The position numbers were made by a program, and so were the translations under genes. This document shows positions 8,242-17,698 of a stretch of DNA of 64,000 nucleotides, piece after piece. This stretch comes from Pseudomonas flavescens (GTDB lineage: Bacteria > Pseudomonadota > Gammaproteobacteria > Pseudomonadales > Pseudomonadaceae). The DNA lies in NCBI RefSeq assembly GCF_013408425.1, contig NZ_JACBYV010000001.1:682001-746000 (forward strand). Reading direction: 5' to 3'. Within the stretch, counting starts at the first letter, position 1. Every line of letters starts with the position of its first letter. The notes under the pieces are model-generated. The model searched no databases. It saw only the letters and a list, made by a program, of their open reading frames with translations, and had not been told where the DNA came from.

Positions 8242-8628
8242 ATGAGTCATTCCTACAGCATTTCCCAGCTGGCCCACGAACTCGGCGTCACCACCCGTAC
8301 CATTCGTTTCTATGAAGAGCAGGGCATGCTCATGCCTGAGCGCAAGGGGCAGGAGCGTATCTACAGCGCCCGCGATCGGGTGACGCTGATGCTCATCCTG
8401 CGTGGCAAGCGCATCGGTTTTTCCCTCGCCGAGTGCAAGGAATTGATCGACCTCTATGACCCCGCTGGCGGCAATCGCAAGCAGCTCGACCATTTCCTGG
8501 AAAAGATCGCCGAGCGCCGCGAGCATCTCGCCCGCCAGTTGCTCGACATCCAGCAGATGCAACGTGAGCTGGACACCGCCGAACAGCGCTGCCTGACCGC
8601 CATGCAGGAGATGCCCGCCGCTTCTTGA
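8242..8628 (+). CDS. liuR: MerR-family regulator of leucine/isovalerate catabolism
   Basis: The 128-residue protein has the MerR DNA-binding domain at its start ([20 protein letters not shown], then [18 protein letters not shown]), a basic wing, and a C-terminal dimerisation coiled coil (residues 85-118). It lies 58 bp upstream of liuA on the same strand, the usual place of liuR in pseudomonads, where it controls the liu genes in response to branched-chain acyl-CoA intermediates. The palindrome inside an overlong promoter spacer immediately upstream fits MerR-type autoregulation. There are no C-terminal cysteines of the metal-sensing MerR type. Confidence 0.9.
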   Translation: MSHSYSISQLAHELGVTTRTIRFYEEQGMLMPERKGQERIYSARDRVTLMLILRGKRIGFSLAECKELIDLYDPAGGNRKQLDHFLEKIAERREHLARQLLDIQQMQRELDTAEQRCLTAMQEMPAAS

Positions 8629-8686
8629 TCTGCCGCTGCCCCATCGTTTAGCGCATCCAACAACTACAACAATGGAGAGTCGTTAC

Positions 8687-9871
8687 ATGAGCATCACGCT
8701 GCCAGGTCTGAATTTCTTCCTCGGCGAGGAAATCGACATGCTTCGCGACGCGGTCGCCGGTTTTGCCGCCAAGGAAATCGCCCCACGGGCTGCCGAAGCC
8801 GATCGCAGTGACCAGTTCCCCATGGACCTGTGGCGCAAGTTCGGGGACATGGGCCTGCTCGGCCTGACCGTCAGCGAGGAATACGGTGGCGCCGGCATGG
8901 GCTACCTGGCGCACATGATCGCCATGGAGGAAATCTCCCGGGCAGCGGGCGGTATCGGCCTGTCCTATGGCGCCCATTCCAACCTGTGCGTGAACCAGAT
9001 CAACCGCAATGGCAGCGAGGCCCAGAAGCGCCGCTTTCTGCCGAGGCTGATCAGTGGTGAACACATTGGGGCACTGGCCATGAGCGAGCCCAATGCCGGA
9101 TCCGACGTGGTGTCGATGAAGATGCGCGCCGATCGCAAGGGCGACCGTTACCTGCTCAACGGCACCAAGATGTGGATCACCAACGGCCCGGATTGCGACG
9201 TGCTGGTGGTCTATGCAAAGACCGACTCGAGCGCGGGCGCCAAGGGCATGACCGCGTTCATCGTCGAGAAGGGCGCGCCAGGCTTCAGCGTCGCCCAGAA
9301 GCTCGACAAGCTCGGCATGCGCGGTTCGCACACCGGCGAGCTGGTATTCCAGGATGTCGAAGTGGCGCAGGAGAACGTACTGGGCGGCGTCGGTGAAGGC
9401 GCACGAGTGCTGATGAGCGGCCTGGATTACGAGCGTGCGGTGCTTTCTGGCGGCCCGCTGGGGCTGATGCAGGCGGCGATGGACGTGGTGGTGCCCTACA
9501 TCCACGACCGCAAGCAGTTCGGCCAGAGCATCGGCGAGTTCCAGCTGATCCAGGGCAAGCTGGCCGACATGTACACCACCCAGCAGGCCTGCCGCGCGTA
9601 CCTCTACGCGGTCGGCCGGCAGCTCGACGCCCTGGGCAGCGGCCATGTGCGTCAGGTCCGCAAGGACTGCGCCGGGGTCATCCTCTATGCAGCGGAAAAA
9701 GCCACCTGGCTGGCCGGTGAGGCGATCCAGATTCTCGGCGGCAATGGCTACATCAACGAGTATCCGGTCGGGCGTCTGTGGCGCGACGCCAAACTCTACG
9801 AGATCGGCGCCGGCACCAGTGAAATTCGCCGCATGCTGATCGGTCGCGAGCTGTTCAACGAAACGGCGTGA
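8687..9871 (+). CDS. liuA: Isovaleryl-CoA dehydrogenase
   Basis: The 394-residue flavoprotein oxidises isovaleryl-CoA to 3-methylcrotonyl-CoA, passing electrons to ETF. Acyl-CoA dehydrogenase signatures are clear: [12 protein letters not shown] (about 130-141), KMWITNGPD, and near the C-terminus [20 protein letters not shown]. The catalytic glutamate of the isovaleryl type lies in [13 protein letters not shown] near residue 250. The ATG at 8687 is preferred over one at 8672, because the GGAG inside ATGGAGAGTCG at 8672 serves as its ribosome site. It is the first enzyme gene of the liu operon, and the neighbours supply every later step to acetoacetate. Confidence 0.95.
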   Translation: MSITLPGLNFFLGEEIDMLRDAVAGFAAKEIAPRAAEADRSDQFPMDLWRKFGDMGLLGLTVSEEYGGAGMGYLAHMIAMEEISRAAGGIGLSYGAHSNLCVNQINRNGSEAQKRRFLPRLISGEHIGALAMSEPNAGSDVVSMKMRADRKGDRYLLNGTKMWITNGPDCDVLVVYAKTDSSAGAKGMTAFIVEKGAPGFSVAQKLDKLGMRGSHTGELVFQDVEVAQENVLGGVGEGARVLMSGLDYERAVLSGGPLGLMQAAMDVVVPYIHDRKQFGQSIGEFQLIQGKLADMYTTQQACRAYLYAVGRQLDALGSGHVRQVRKDCAGVILYAAEKATWLAGEAIQILGGNGYINEYPVGRLWRDAKLYEIGAGTSEIRRMLIGRELFNETA

Positions 9872-9905
9872 TCAGAGTCCCACGCTGCCAGTCGGAGCCA
9901 ATGTC

Positions 9906-11513
9906 ATGGCCATTGTGTGTACAAAACTGAACACCCGTTCCCCCGAGTACGCCGTCAACCGAGAAGCGATGCTGGCCCAGGTCGATGAGTTGCACGGCGT
10001 GCTCGCCCGTACCCGCGAAGGCGGAGGTGCCAAGGCGCAGGAACGGCACCGCTCGCGCGGCAAGCTGCTGCCTCGCGAGCGCATCGACTGGCTGCTCGAT
10101 CCGGGCTCGCCGTTTCTGGAAATCGGTCAGCTCGCCGCTTATCAGGTCTACGACGAAGAGGTTGCCGCCGCCGGGGTGATCGCCGGAATTGGCCGTGTCG
10201 AAGGCGTCGAATGCATGATCATCGCCAACGACGCCACGGTGAAGGGCGGTAGTTATTATCCGCTGACCGTGAAGAAACACCTGCGCGCCCAGGCCATCGC
10301 CAGTCAGAACCGCCTGCCGTGCATCTACCTGGTGGATTCCGGTGGTGCCAACCTGCCGCGTCAGGACGAGGTGTTTCCCGATCGCGAGCACTTCGGCCGG
10401 ATCTTCTTCAACCAGGCCACCATGAGCGCCCAGGGCATCCCTCAGATCGCCGTGGTGATGGGCTCGTGCACCGCCGGCGGCGCCTACGTGCCGGCGATGA
10501 GCGACGAGACCATCATGGTGCGCGAGCAGGCGACCATCTTTCTCGCCGGCCCGCCGCTGGTGAAGGCCGCCACCGGCGAAGTGGTCAGCGCCGAGGAGCT
10601 TGGTGGCGCCGACGTGCACTGCAAGACCAGTGGCGTGGCCGATCACTATGCGGAAAACGACCGGCACGCCTTGGCCCTGGCGCGCCGCTGCATCGCCAAC
10701 CTCAACTGGCGCAAGCTCGGTGACGTGCAGGCGCGCCAGCCCATCGCGCCGCGTTACTGTGCCGATGAGCTGTACGGCATCATTCCCGCCGATTCCAAGC
10801 AGCCGTTCGATGTGCGGGAGGTGATCGCGCGGATCGTCGATGACTCGCAGCTCGACGAGTTCAAGGCGCTGTTCGGTACCACTCTGGTCTGCGGTTTCGC
10901 GCACCTCAATGGTTATCCGGTCGCCATCCTGGCCAACAACGGCATCCTCTTCGCGGAAGCCGCGCAGAAGGGCGCGCACTTCATCGAGCTGGCCTGCCAG
11001 CGCGGCATCCCGTTGCTGTTCCTGCAGAACATCACCGGCTTCATGGTCGGCAAGAAATACGAAGAGGGCGGTATCGCCAAGCACGGCGCCAAGCTGGTCA
11101 CCGCGGTGGCCTGCGCCCGTGTGCCCAAGTTCACGGTGATCATCGGCGGCAGCTTCGGTGCGGGCAACTACGGCATGTGCGGGCGAGCCTTCGATCCGCG
11201 CTTTCTGTGGATGTGGCCCAACGCGCGCATTGGCGTGATGGGCGCGCAGCAGGCTGCCGGGGTGCTGGTGCAGGTCAAGCACGAGCAGGCGCAGCGCGCC
11301 GGCCAGGTGTTTTCCGCCGAGGACGAGCAGCGCCTCAAGCAGCCTATCGTCGAGCAGTACGAGCGCCAGGCCCACGCCTTCTATTCCAGTGCGCGACTCT
11401 GGGACGATGGCGTGATCGACCCGGCACAGACCCGCGAGGTGCTGGCCCTGGCGATTTCCGCCAGCCTCAACGCGCCCATTGAGCCGACACGCTTCGGCGT
11501 GTTCCGCATGTAG
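9906..11513 (+). CDS. liuB: Methylcrotonyl-CoA carboxylase, carboxyltransferase (beta) subunit
   Basis: The 535-residue protein is the normal length for the carboxyltransferase subunit that moves CO2 from biotin to 3-methylcrotonyl-CoA. It has the N-terminal [21 protein letters not shown] block, the [17 protein letters not shown] oxyanion-hole region and, in the C-terminal half, [19 protein letters not shown] and [20 protein letters not shown]. It works with the biotin-carrying subunit encoded by liuD two genes downstream. The gene follows liuA by 34 bp and leads into liuC after 19 bp, consistent with one transcript. Confidence 0.95.
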   Translation: MAIVCTKLNTRSPEYAVNREAMLAQVDELHGVLARTREGGGAKAQERHRSRGKLLPRERIDWLLDPGSPFLEIGQLAAYQVYDEEVAAAGVIAGIGRVEGVECMIIANDATVKGGSYYPLTVKKHLRAQAIASQNRLPCIYLVDSGGANLPRQDEVFPDREHFGRIFFNQATMSAQGIPQIAVVMGSCTAGGAYVPAMSDETIMVREQATIFLAGPPLVKAATGEVVSAEELGGADVHCKTSGVADHYAENDRHALALARRCIANLNWRKLGDVQARQPIAPRYCADELYGIIPADSKQPFDVREVIARIVDDSQLDEFKALFGTTLVCGFAHLNGYPVAILANNGILFAEAAQKGAHFIELACQRGIPLLFLQNITGFMVGKKYEEGGIAKHGAKLVTAVACARVPKFTVIIGGSFGAGNYGMCGRAFDPRFLWMWPNARIGVMGAQQAAGVLVQVKHEQAQRAGQVFSAEDEQRLKQPIVEQYERQAHAFYSSARLWDDGVIDPAQTREVLALAISASLNAPIEPTRFGVFRM

Positions 11514-11532
11514 CCTGGCCGAGGACATACCG

Positions 11533-12330
11533 ATGACCGATTTCAGCACCCTCCAATTGCACACCGACCCGCGCGGGGTCGCCACCCTGTGGCTGAACCG
11601 CCCGGACAAGCACAACGCCTTCAACGCCGAGATGATCGAGGAGCTGATCCAGGCATTGCGCCAGGTCGCGGCTGACGACAGCCTGCGGTTTCTCGTCCTG
11701 CGCGGCCAAGGGCGGCACTTCTGCGCCGGTGCCGATCTGGCCTGGATGCAGGCTTCGGCGCAGCTCGACTACGCCAGCAACCTGCGAGACGCCCACCAAC
11801 TCGGCGAGTTGATGAGCCTGCTCTACCACTTGCCGTGCCCGACATTGGCAGTGGTGCAGGGCGCCGCGTTCGGCGGTGCGGTCGGGCTGACGGCCTGCTG
11901 CGACATCGCCATCGGTGCCAGCGAGGCATCGTTCAGCCTGTCCGAGGTGCGCATCGGCCTGGTTCCCGCGGTGATCAGCCCCTACGTGGTACAGGCCATC
12001 GGCGAGCGCGCCACCCGACGCTACGCGCTCAGTGCCGAGCGCTTCAGTGGTGAGCGAGCGCGGGAACTGGGGCTGCTCGCCGAGTGCTATCCCGCGGCCG
12101 AGCTGGAGGGCGAGGTCGAGCAGTGGATTGCCAATCTGCTGCTCAACAGCCCGCAGGCCATGCGCGAGAGCAAGGCGTTGCTGCACGGCGTCGGTAGCGG
12201 TGTACTCAGCGACGCCCTGCGCCAGCGTACCGAAAGCGTGATCGCCGGTATTCGCGTCAGCGAAGAAGGGCAGGAAGGCCTCGCTGCCTTTCTGCAGAAA
12301 CGTCCCTCCGCCTGGCAGGCACAGCCATGA
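11533..12330 (+). CDS. liuC: Methylglutaconyl-CoA hydratase
   Basis: This 265-residue crotonase-fold enzyme hydrates 3-methylglutaconyl-CoA to HMG-CoA. Visible family features are the substrate-binding FCAGADLAWMQ (about 66-76) and the GAAFGGAVGLTACCDIAIG oxyanion-hole segment with the conserved Glu further on (FSLSEVRIGLVPAVI). The ATG at 11533 is chosen since an in-frame upstream start would overlap liuB. Its stop overlaps the liuD start by 4 bp (ATGA), indicating translational coupling. Placement between the two carboxylase subunit genes is typical of liu clusters. Confidence 0.93.
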   Translation: MTDFSTLQLHTDPRGVATLWLNRPDKHNAFNAEMIEELIQALRQVAADDSLRFLVLRGQGRHFCAGADLAWMQASAQLDYASNLRDAHQLGELMSLLYHLPCPTLAVVQGAAFGGAVGLTACCDIAIGASEASFSLSEVRIGLVPAVISPYVVQAIGERATRRYALSAERFSGERARELGLLAECYPAAELEGEVEQWIANLLLNSPQAMRESKALLHGVGSGVLSDALRQRTESVIAGIRVSEEGQEGLAAFLQKRPSAWQAQP

Positions 12331-14234
12331 AAACCATCGATACCCTTCTGATCGCCAACCGCGGCGAGATCGCCTGCCGGGTGATGCGCACCGCCAAGGC
12401 CCTCGGACTGACCACGGTGGCTGTCCACAGCACCATCGACCGCAGTGCCCGGCACGTGCGCGAGGCGGATATCGCCATCGATCTCGGCGGCGCCAAACCA
12501 GGCGACAGCTACCTGCTGATGGACAGGATCATCGAGGCTGCGCAGGCCAGCGGCGCCCAGGCCATTCATCCCGGTTATGGATTCCTCTCCGAAAACGCCA
12601 CCTTTGCCCGCAAACTCGAGGCGGCCGGGCTGATCTTTCTCGGTCCTCCCGCCAGTGCCATCGATGCCATGGGCAGCAAGTCCGCGGCCAAGGCGCTGAT
12701 GGAGGCGGCCGGCGTGCCGCTGGTACCGGGTTACCACGGCGAGGCTCAGGATCTGCAAACCTTCCGCAGCGCAGCCGCAGGGATCGGTTATCCGGTGCTG
12801 CTCAAGGCGACTGCCGGTGGTGGTGGCAAGGGCATGAAGGTGGTCGAGAGCGAAAGCCAACTGGCTGAAGCCCTGGCGTCGGCGCAGCGTGAAGCGCAGT
12901 CGGCGTTCGGCGACGGGCGCATGCTGGTGGAGAAATACCTGTTGCAGCCGCGCCACGTGGAGATCCAGGTCTTCGCCGATCAGCACGGCAACTGCCTGTA
13001 CCTCAACGAGCGTGACTGTTCGATCCAGCGCCGTCATCAGAAAGTGGTCGAAGAAGCCCCGGCGCCGGGCCTGTCGCCGGAGCTGCGGCGTGCGATGGGA
13101 GAGTCCGCGGTGCGCGCTGCCCAGGCCATCGGCTATGTCGGCGCCGGAACCGTGGAGTTTCTCCTCGATGCCCGGGGCGAGTTCTTCTTCATGGAGATGA
13201 ATACCCGTTTGCAGGTCGAGCACCCGGTGACCGAGGCGATCACCAATCTCGACCTGGTGGCCTGGCAGGTTCGCGTGGCGCGCGGTGAGCCGCTGCCGAT
13301 TCGTCAGGATCAGGTGCCCCTCGTCGGTCATGCCATCGAAGTGCGTCTGTACGCCGAAGATCCTGAAGGCGGCTTCCTGCCCGCCAGTGGCCACCTCGAC
13401 CTGTACCGCGAGCCGGCAGCCGGGCCGGGGCGTCGGGTCGACAGCGGGGTGGAGCAGGGCGATGACGTGTCGCCGTTCTATGATCCGATGCTGGCCAAGC
13501 TGATCGCCTGGGGCGAGAACCGTGAGGAGGCCCGTCAGCGCCTTCTGGCCATGCTGGGAGAGACCGTGGTCGGCGGTTTCAAGACCAATCTGGCGTTCCT
13601 GCAGCGAATTCTGGCCAACCCGGCGTTCGCTGCCGCACAGCTGGACACCGGCTTCATCGACCGTCACCAGGCGCAGCTGCTGCCACCGGTCACGGAGCTG
13701 CCGGAGGCGTTCTGGCTGCAGGCTGGCGCGGCATTCCTAGCCACCGATGGCGAGCGGCAGCGGCAGGACGATCCGTACTCGCCCTGGGCGTCACGCAGTG
13801 CCTGGCGGAGTGGTTTGCCCGCTGAGGTGAGTATGGCGCTGGTGTGCGGCGACGCCAGCCACAGCCTGGTGCTTCAGACGCGCCCCGCCAGCGCGGTACG
13901 CCAGTCGCAGGTCGTGCGCCAGGGCGACACCCTCTATCTGCGCTGGGGCGTGGAGTGGCTGGCCGTGCGCCGCTTCGACCCGATCGCCGCTGCCGGGGCG
14001 GGCAACGCACATCAAGGTGGGCTCACCGCGCCAATGAACGGCAGCATCGTTCGCGTGTTGGTCGAGCCGGGGCAGCAGGTGGAGGCCGGTGCCGCACTGG
14101 TGGTGCTGGAGGCCATGAAGATGGAACACAGTATCCGGGCGCCGCAGGCGGGCACGATCAAGGCGATCCACTGCGCCGAGGGCGAGCTGATCGGCGAAGG
14201 CGCGGTGCTGGTCGAATTGGAGACGCAGCCATGA
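12327..14234 (+). CDS. liuD: Methylcrotonyl-CoA carboxylase, biotin-containing (alpha) subunit
   Basis: The 635-residue protein joins a biotin carboxylase domain (about 1-450), a middle domain, and a biotinyl carrier domain at the C-terminus. It shows IANRGEIACRVMRTAKALG at the start, the ATP-grasp loop KATAGGGGKGMKVV near 160-173, EMNTRLQVEHPVTE near 290, and the biotin-attachment motif EAMKMEHS with the acceptor at Lys598. It carboxylates biotin with ATP and bicarbonate for LiuB. It overlaps liuC and liuE by 4 bp on each side, so all three are probably translationally coupled. Confidence 0.95.
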   Translation: MKTIDTLLIANRGEIACRVMRTAKALGLTTVAVHSTIDRSARHVREADIAIDLGGAKPGDSYLLMDRIIEAAQASGAQAIHPGYGFLSENATFARKLEAAGLIFLGPPASAIDAMGSKSAAKALMEAAGVPLVPGYHGEAQDLQTFRSAAAGIGYPVLLKATAGGGGKGMKVVESESQLAEALASAQREAQSAFGDGRMLVEKYLLQPRHVEIQVFADQHGNCLYLNERDCSIQRRHQKVVEEAPAPGLSPELRRAMGESAVRAAQAIGYVGAGTVEFLLDARGEFFFMEMNTRLQVEHPVTEAITNLDLVAWQVRVARGEPLPIRQDQVPLVGHAIEVRLYAEDPEGGFLPASGHLDLYREPAAGPGRRVDSGVEQGDDVSPFYDPMLAKLIAWGENREEARQRLLAMLGETVVGGFKTNLAFLQRILANPAFAAAQLDTGFIDRHQAQLLPPVTELPEAFWLQAGAAFLATDGERQRQDDPYSPWASRSAWRSGLPAEVSMALVCGDASHSLVLQTRPASAVRQSQVVRQGDTLYLRWGVEWLAVRRFDPIAAAGAGNAHQGGLTAPMNGSIVRVLVEPGQQVEAGAALVVLEAMKMEHSIRAPQAGTIKAIHCAEGELIGEGAVLVELETQP

Positions 14235-15133
14235 GCCTGCCCCGTTACGTGCGCCTGGTGGAAGTCGGCCCACGTGACGGTCTGCAGAACGAGAAGCAGC
14301 CGATCCGCGTGACCGACAAGGTGCGTCTGGTGAATGACCTGAGTGCCGCCGGGCTGGCCTACATAGAAGTCGGCAGTTTCGTATCGCCCAAATGGGTGCC
14401 GCAGATGGCCGGCAGCACCGAGGTGTTTGCTGGTATCGAGCGGCACCCCGGTGTCACTTACGCGGCGTTGACTCCCAATCTGAAAGGGCTGCAGGCGGCA
14501 ATCGATGCCGGTGTGAAGGAAGTCGCCGTGTTCGCAGCCGCGTCGGAATCCTTCTCGCAGCGCAACATCAACTGCTCGATCGCCGACAGCCTGTTGCGCT
14601 TTCAGCCGGTGCTGGAGATGGCCCAGCAGCGCGGTATCCGCGTGCGCGGCTACGTCTCCTGCGTGCTGGGCTGTCCTTATGACGGCGCTGTCTCGCCCCA
14701 TCAGGTCGCCGCCGTCTGCCGGGAGCTGCATGCCATGGGCTGCCATGAAATCTCCCTGGGCGACACCATCGGCGTCGGTACCGCTGGCGGCGTGCGGCAA
14801 CTGATCGAGGTGGTAGGCCGTGACGTGCCACGGGAGCGGTTGGCCGGGCACTACCACGATACCTACGGCCAGGCGCTGGCCAATATCTACGCCAGCCTGC
14901 TGGAGGGCATCGCGGTGTTCGACAGTTCGGTCGCCGGGCTGGGCGGCTGCCCTTACGCCAGGGGCGCGACCGGTAACGTCGCCAGTGAGGACGTGCTCTA
15001 CCTGTTGCAGGGGTTGGGCATCGAAACCGGCGTCGATCTGGCGCGTTTGATCGACGCCGGGTCGCATATCAGCAAGGTGCTGGGACGCGAGTCGGCTTCA
15101 CGGGTGGCGAGAGCGCGGGCAGCGCTTCGGTGA
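14231..15133 (+). CDS. liuE: Hydroxymethylglutaryl-CoA lyase
   Basis: The 300-residue TIM-barrel enzyme splits HMG-CoA into acetyl-CoA and acetoacetate, the last step of the leucine/isovalerate route. The start region VEVGPRDGLQNEKQPI and the signature SVAGLGGCPYARGATGN (with the active-site cysteine) are both present, as are HYHDTYGQALAN metal ligands. The ATG at 14231 overlaps the liuD stop by 4 bp; the same frame is open far upstream but inside liuD. Acetoacetate could then be taken up by the thiolase at 20041-21222 once activated, although no CoA transferase is in the window. Confidence 0.94.
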   Translation: MSLPRYVRLVEVGPRDGLQNEKQPIRVTDKVRLVNDLSAAGLAYIEVGSFVSPKWVPQMAGSTEVFAGIERHPGVTYAALTPNLKGLQAAIDAGVKEVAVFAAASESFSQRNINCSIADSLLRFQPVLEMAQQRGIRVRGYVSCVLGCPYDGAVSPHQVAAVCRELHAMGCHEISLGDTIGVGTAGGVRQLIEVVGRDVPRERLAGHYHDTYGQALANIYASLLEGIAVFDSSVAGLGGCPYARGATGNVASEDVLYLLQGLGIETGVDLARLIDAGSHISKVLGRESASRVARARAALR

Positions 15134-15393
15134 TGCCCGCTCGCCCGGTCACCACTGAACTTCTTCGTGCAAAAAAACTCATACCGGCTAGTCAGTTACG
15201 CGGCTGCCTTGGCAAATCGGCGCGGCGAACTGAGCGATCCGGTCAGCTTTCTGCTTCATCTCGCCATTTCCCGCAGAGCATGCGTGATCTGCCTGGACAA
15301 TTCACAGCAACGCGGCTTGCGTTGACACACCCACACCCCCTAAGCTCGCGCCTTCACTCGATTGCCCTAGGGCGCAGCGGACAAGGAATCAGC

Positions 15394-16131
15394 ATGAAAC
15401 AGCATCGTTTGGCAGCAGCGATCGCCCTGGTGGGCCTGGTGCTCGCCGGTTGTGATTCGCAAACCAGCGAAGTGAAACTGGAAACCCCGGCTCAGAAGGC
15501 TTCCTACGGTATCGGCCTGAACATGGGCAAAAGCCTGGCTCAGGAAGGCATGGACGATCTGGATCCGAATGCTGTCGCTCAAGGTATCGAGGACGCCATC
15601 GGCAAGAAAGAGCAGCGCCTGAAAGACGAAGAGCTGATCGAAGCCTTCTCGTCGCTGCAAAAGCGTGCCGAAGAGCGCATGACCAAAGCCAACGAAGAAG
15701 CGGCCCAGGCCGGCAAGAAGTTCCTGGAAGAGAACGGCAAGCGTGACGGCGTCACCACTACCGCCTCGGGTCTGCAGTATGAAGTGGTCAAGAAGGCCGA
15801 CGGCCCTCAGCCCAAGGCTGATGACGTGGTCACCGTTCACTACGAAGGCAAGCTCACCGACGGCACCGTATTCGACAGCTCCGTCGAGCGTGGCACCCCG
15901 ATCGACCTGCCGGTTGGCGGCGTGATCCCGGGTTGGGTCGAAGGCCTGCAACTGATGCACGTTGGCGAGAAGTACAAGCTGTACATCCCTGCCGAACTCG
16001 CTTACGGCGCCCAGAGCCCGAGCCCCGCCATTCCGGCCAACTCGGTACTGGTGTTCGATCTGGAACTGATCGCGATCAAGGATCAGGCCGCTCAGGAACA
16101 AGCAGCACCTGAGGCCGCTCCGGCTCAGTAA
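15394..16131 (+). CDS. FKBP-type peptidyl-prolyl isomerase, lipoprotein (FklB/Mip-like)
   Basis: The 245-residue protein has a lipoprotein signal peptide ending in the lipobox LAGC (Cys20), an N-terminal helical dimerisation domain (about 30-125), and a C-terminal FKBP domain (VTVHYEGKLTDGTVFDSSVE, GVIPGWVEGLQLMHVGEKY, ending with FDLEL). It should accelerate proline isomerisation during folding of envelope proteins. The tail is rich in Ala, Gln and Glu and probably disordered. The ATG at 15394 follows a CAAGGAATC ribosome site; the frame stays open upstream but the extension has no signal sequence. A strong terminator follows. Confidence 0.92.
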   Translation: MKQHRLAAAIALVGLVLAGCDSQTSEVKLETPAQKASYGIGLNMGKSLAQEGMDDLDPNAVAQGIEDAIGKKEQRLKDEELIEAFSSLQKRAEERMTKANEEAAQAGKKFLEENGKRDGVTTTASGLQYEVVKKADGPQPKADDVVTVHYEGKLTDGTVFDSSVERGTPIDLPVGGVIPGWVEGLQLMHVGEKYKLYIPAELAYGAQSPSPAIPANSVLVFDLELIAIKDQAAQEQAAPEAAPAQ

Positions 16132-16149
16132 GCGCTGTTCGTTTCGAAA

Positions 16150-16180
16150 CAACGCCCCGTTCTACGGGGCGTTGTCGTTT
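16150..16180 (+). terminator. Intrinsic terminator of FKBP gene
   Basis: CAACGCCCCGT-TCT-ACGGGGCGTTG is an 11-bp perfect stem with a 3-nt loop, followed by TCGTTT, starting 19 bp after the stop codon. Confidence 0.9.
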
Positions 16181-16233
16181 CTGGAGCTTTTGCCTAGCCG
16201 CAAAGCGCTCTGAATGCAACCACCGCGTTACGG

Positions 16234-16435
16234 TTATGCACACTGCGACAAAGGTTCTTATTTACTTGGTCAGGTTTTTTACGAAATCTTTTGATTTTTT
16301 TAACTAATTGATTTAGCAGGATTTTATCCGCTGGATAAAAAATGTCCGATCTGTGGCAAGGCCGCATGGCAAGGGCGTTTGGTAAGCTAATCCCATAACT
16401 GTTCACAAGGTTATCCACAGCTATGGTGGATAACC
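16234..16435. other. AT-rich segment flanked by DnaA-box-like sequences and two TTATCC hairpins
   Basis: TTATGCACA (16234-16242) and TTATCCACA (16411-16419) match the DnaA box consensus, and an 8-of-9 match lies on the other strand at 16425-16433. The last two form a perfect inverted repeat, GGTTATCCAC-N7-GTGGATAACC (16409-16435). A second perfect dyad, TTTTATCC-GCT-GGATAAAA, is at 16322-16340. Between them (16255-16340) is one of the most AT-rich stretches in the window. No dnaA, rpmH or gyrB is nearby, so it is not the usual chromosomal origin. It could be a DnaA-binding reservoir, a regulatory region of the ykvA-like gene, or chance. Confidence 0.45.
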
Positions 16436-16476
16436 ACAGACAGCCCAGCGAACACGCGGGCTGACGAGGAGTGGTC

Positions 16477-16908
16477 ATGAAAGCACCGTGGAATTTTGCC
16501 CGTTACCTGCCCATCGCGCAGCGTTTCCTGAAGCGCGGTCGCTTGCCGGCATTGCTGCTGGCAGTGACACGCAAGAGCAGCGGTGGCGGCCGCAGCCTGT
16601 CCTCGCTGAGAGGCGATCTGAGCCTGCTGCAGGAACTGTGCGTGGCCTGGTGGCGGGGCAGCTATCGGGCGATCAACCCGCAGGCGCTGCTCGCCATCGT
16701 GGCCGGCCTGCTGTACTTCGTGTCGCCGCTGGACGCCATCCCGGACTTCATTCCCGGCCTGGGCCTGGTGGACGATCTGGCCGTGCTCGCCTGGGTCATG
16801 AAAACCTGGGGCAGCGAACTGGACGCCTTTCGTACCTGGCGCGATGCCCAGGACCGTGAAACCCGCGACGCCATCGCCAAGCTGCCGGTGGCCGAGCGGG
16901 TGACCTGA
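16477..16908 (+). CDS. YkvA-family (DUF1232) membrane protein
   Basis: The 143-residue protein contains the DUF1232 core, a hydrophobic hairpin with YFVSPLDAIPDFIPGLGLVD (about residues 78-97) followed by DDLAVLAWVMKTW. The ATG at 16477 is 6 bp after a strong GAGGAG; the in-frame GTG at 16471 would overlap that site. The family is widespread and its role is unknown; partners in other bacteria vary. It stands alone, downstream of a region with DnaA-box-like inverted repeats that could control it. Confidence 0.85.
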   Translation: MKAPWNFARYLPIAQRFLKRGRLPALLLAVTRKSSGGGRSLSSLRGDLSLLQELCVAWWRGSYRAINPQALLAIVAGLLYFVSPLDAIPDFIPGLGLVDDLAVLAWVMKTWGSELDAFRTWRDAQDRETRDAIAKLPVAERVT

Positions 16909-16951
16909 GCGAGCAGTCACCCGAACAGGCACCGAATGGCGCCAGTGACCG

Positions 16952-17665
16952 TCAGGCCGAGAAACCACCGTCGATGGTCAGCGCCGTTCCGGTCACCAGC
17001 CCGGCTTCGGAACCCGCCAGCCAGGCCACCATGCTGGCGATCTCAGCGCTGCGGGCGTGCCGCTTGATCGCCATGAAACTGTGCATCAGCTCGTTCAGCG
17101 GGCCGTCGGCCGGGTTCATCTCGGTATCGGTCGGGCCTGGTTGCACGACGTTGACGGTGATGCCACGCGCGCCGAAATCCCTTGCCAGTCCCTTGACCAT
17201 GCCACTCAATGCCGCCTTGCTGGCGCCATAGGCGGCCATGCCCGGCATCGCTGCGCGGTCGGCGATGTTCGAGCCGATCAGGATGATCCGGCCGCCGGCT
17301 GGCATCTGCCGTGCCGCACTGACCGCTGCATGGTAGGGCGCGTTGATATTGATGGTGAAGAGCTGGTCGATGCTATCGGCATCCAGCCCCAGCGGGTCAC
17401 CCGCGACGAACACGCCGGCGTTGACCACCAGCACGTCGATGGCGCCGAGGCTGTCGATCAGGGTAGTCAGGGCGGCACGATCAGCGCTGTCCACTTGCAC
17501 GGCGCGGCTACTCGTTTCTTCTGCCAACTGCCGTGCCGGTGCCGCCGAGTTGGCGTAAGTGAAGGTTACCTGCGCGCCATCGCTGGCGAAGCGGCGCACG
17601 ATGGCGGCACCGATACCGCGGCTGCCGCCGAGGACCAGAACGGATTTGCGATCTGAATGGGACAT
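16952..17665 (-). CDS. bdcA: BdcA-like short-chain dehydrogenase/reductase
   Basis: The 237-residue protein is a classical SDR. It has the NAD(P)-binding VLVLGGSRGIGAAIVRRF at the start, the NAG motif (VVNAGVF, about 80), the catalytic YGASK with the tyrosine near residue 146, and the PGPTDTEMNP loop. The sequence closely follows remembered E. coli BdcA (YjgI), a cyclic-di-GMP-binding protein tied to biofilm dispersal, including SRGIGAAIVRRF, APYHA.V.AARQMP and VQPGPTDT. It shares a divergent regulatory region with a TetR gene, as bdcA does with bdcR, but an MFS exporter gene separates them here. Family assignment is firm; cyclic-di-GMP binding is inferred. Confidence 0.78.
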   Translation of the reverse strand: MSHSDRKSVLVLGGSRGIGAAIVRRFASDGAQVTFTYANSAAPARQLAEETSSRAVQVDSADRAALTTLIDSLGAIDVLVVNAGVFVAGDPLGLDADSIDQLFTININAPYHAAVSAARQMPAGGRIILIGSNIADRAAMPGMAAYGASKAALSGMVKGLARDFGARGITVNVVQPGPTDTEMNPADGPLNELMHSFMAIKRHARSAEIASMVAWLAGSEAGLVTGTALTIDGGFSA

Positions 17666-17698
17666 GGTGGTTATCTCCTGATTGGCGAAGGTGGGTGA

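Noticed and set aside
15130..15393. N-terminal extension of the FKBP protein from 15130
   Set aside because: It would bury the lipoprotein signal peptide; the ATG at 15394 has a ribosome site directly upstream.
16234..16435. Main chromosomal replication origin
   Set aside because: No dnaA, dnaN, gyrB or rpmH nearby and only two or three DnaA boxes; kept only as an oriC-like curiosity.
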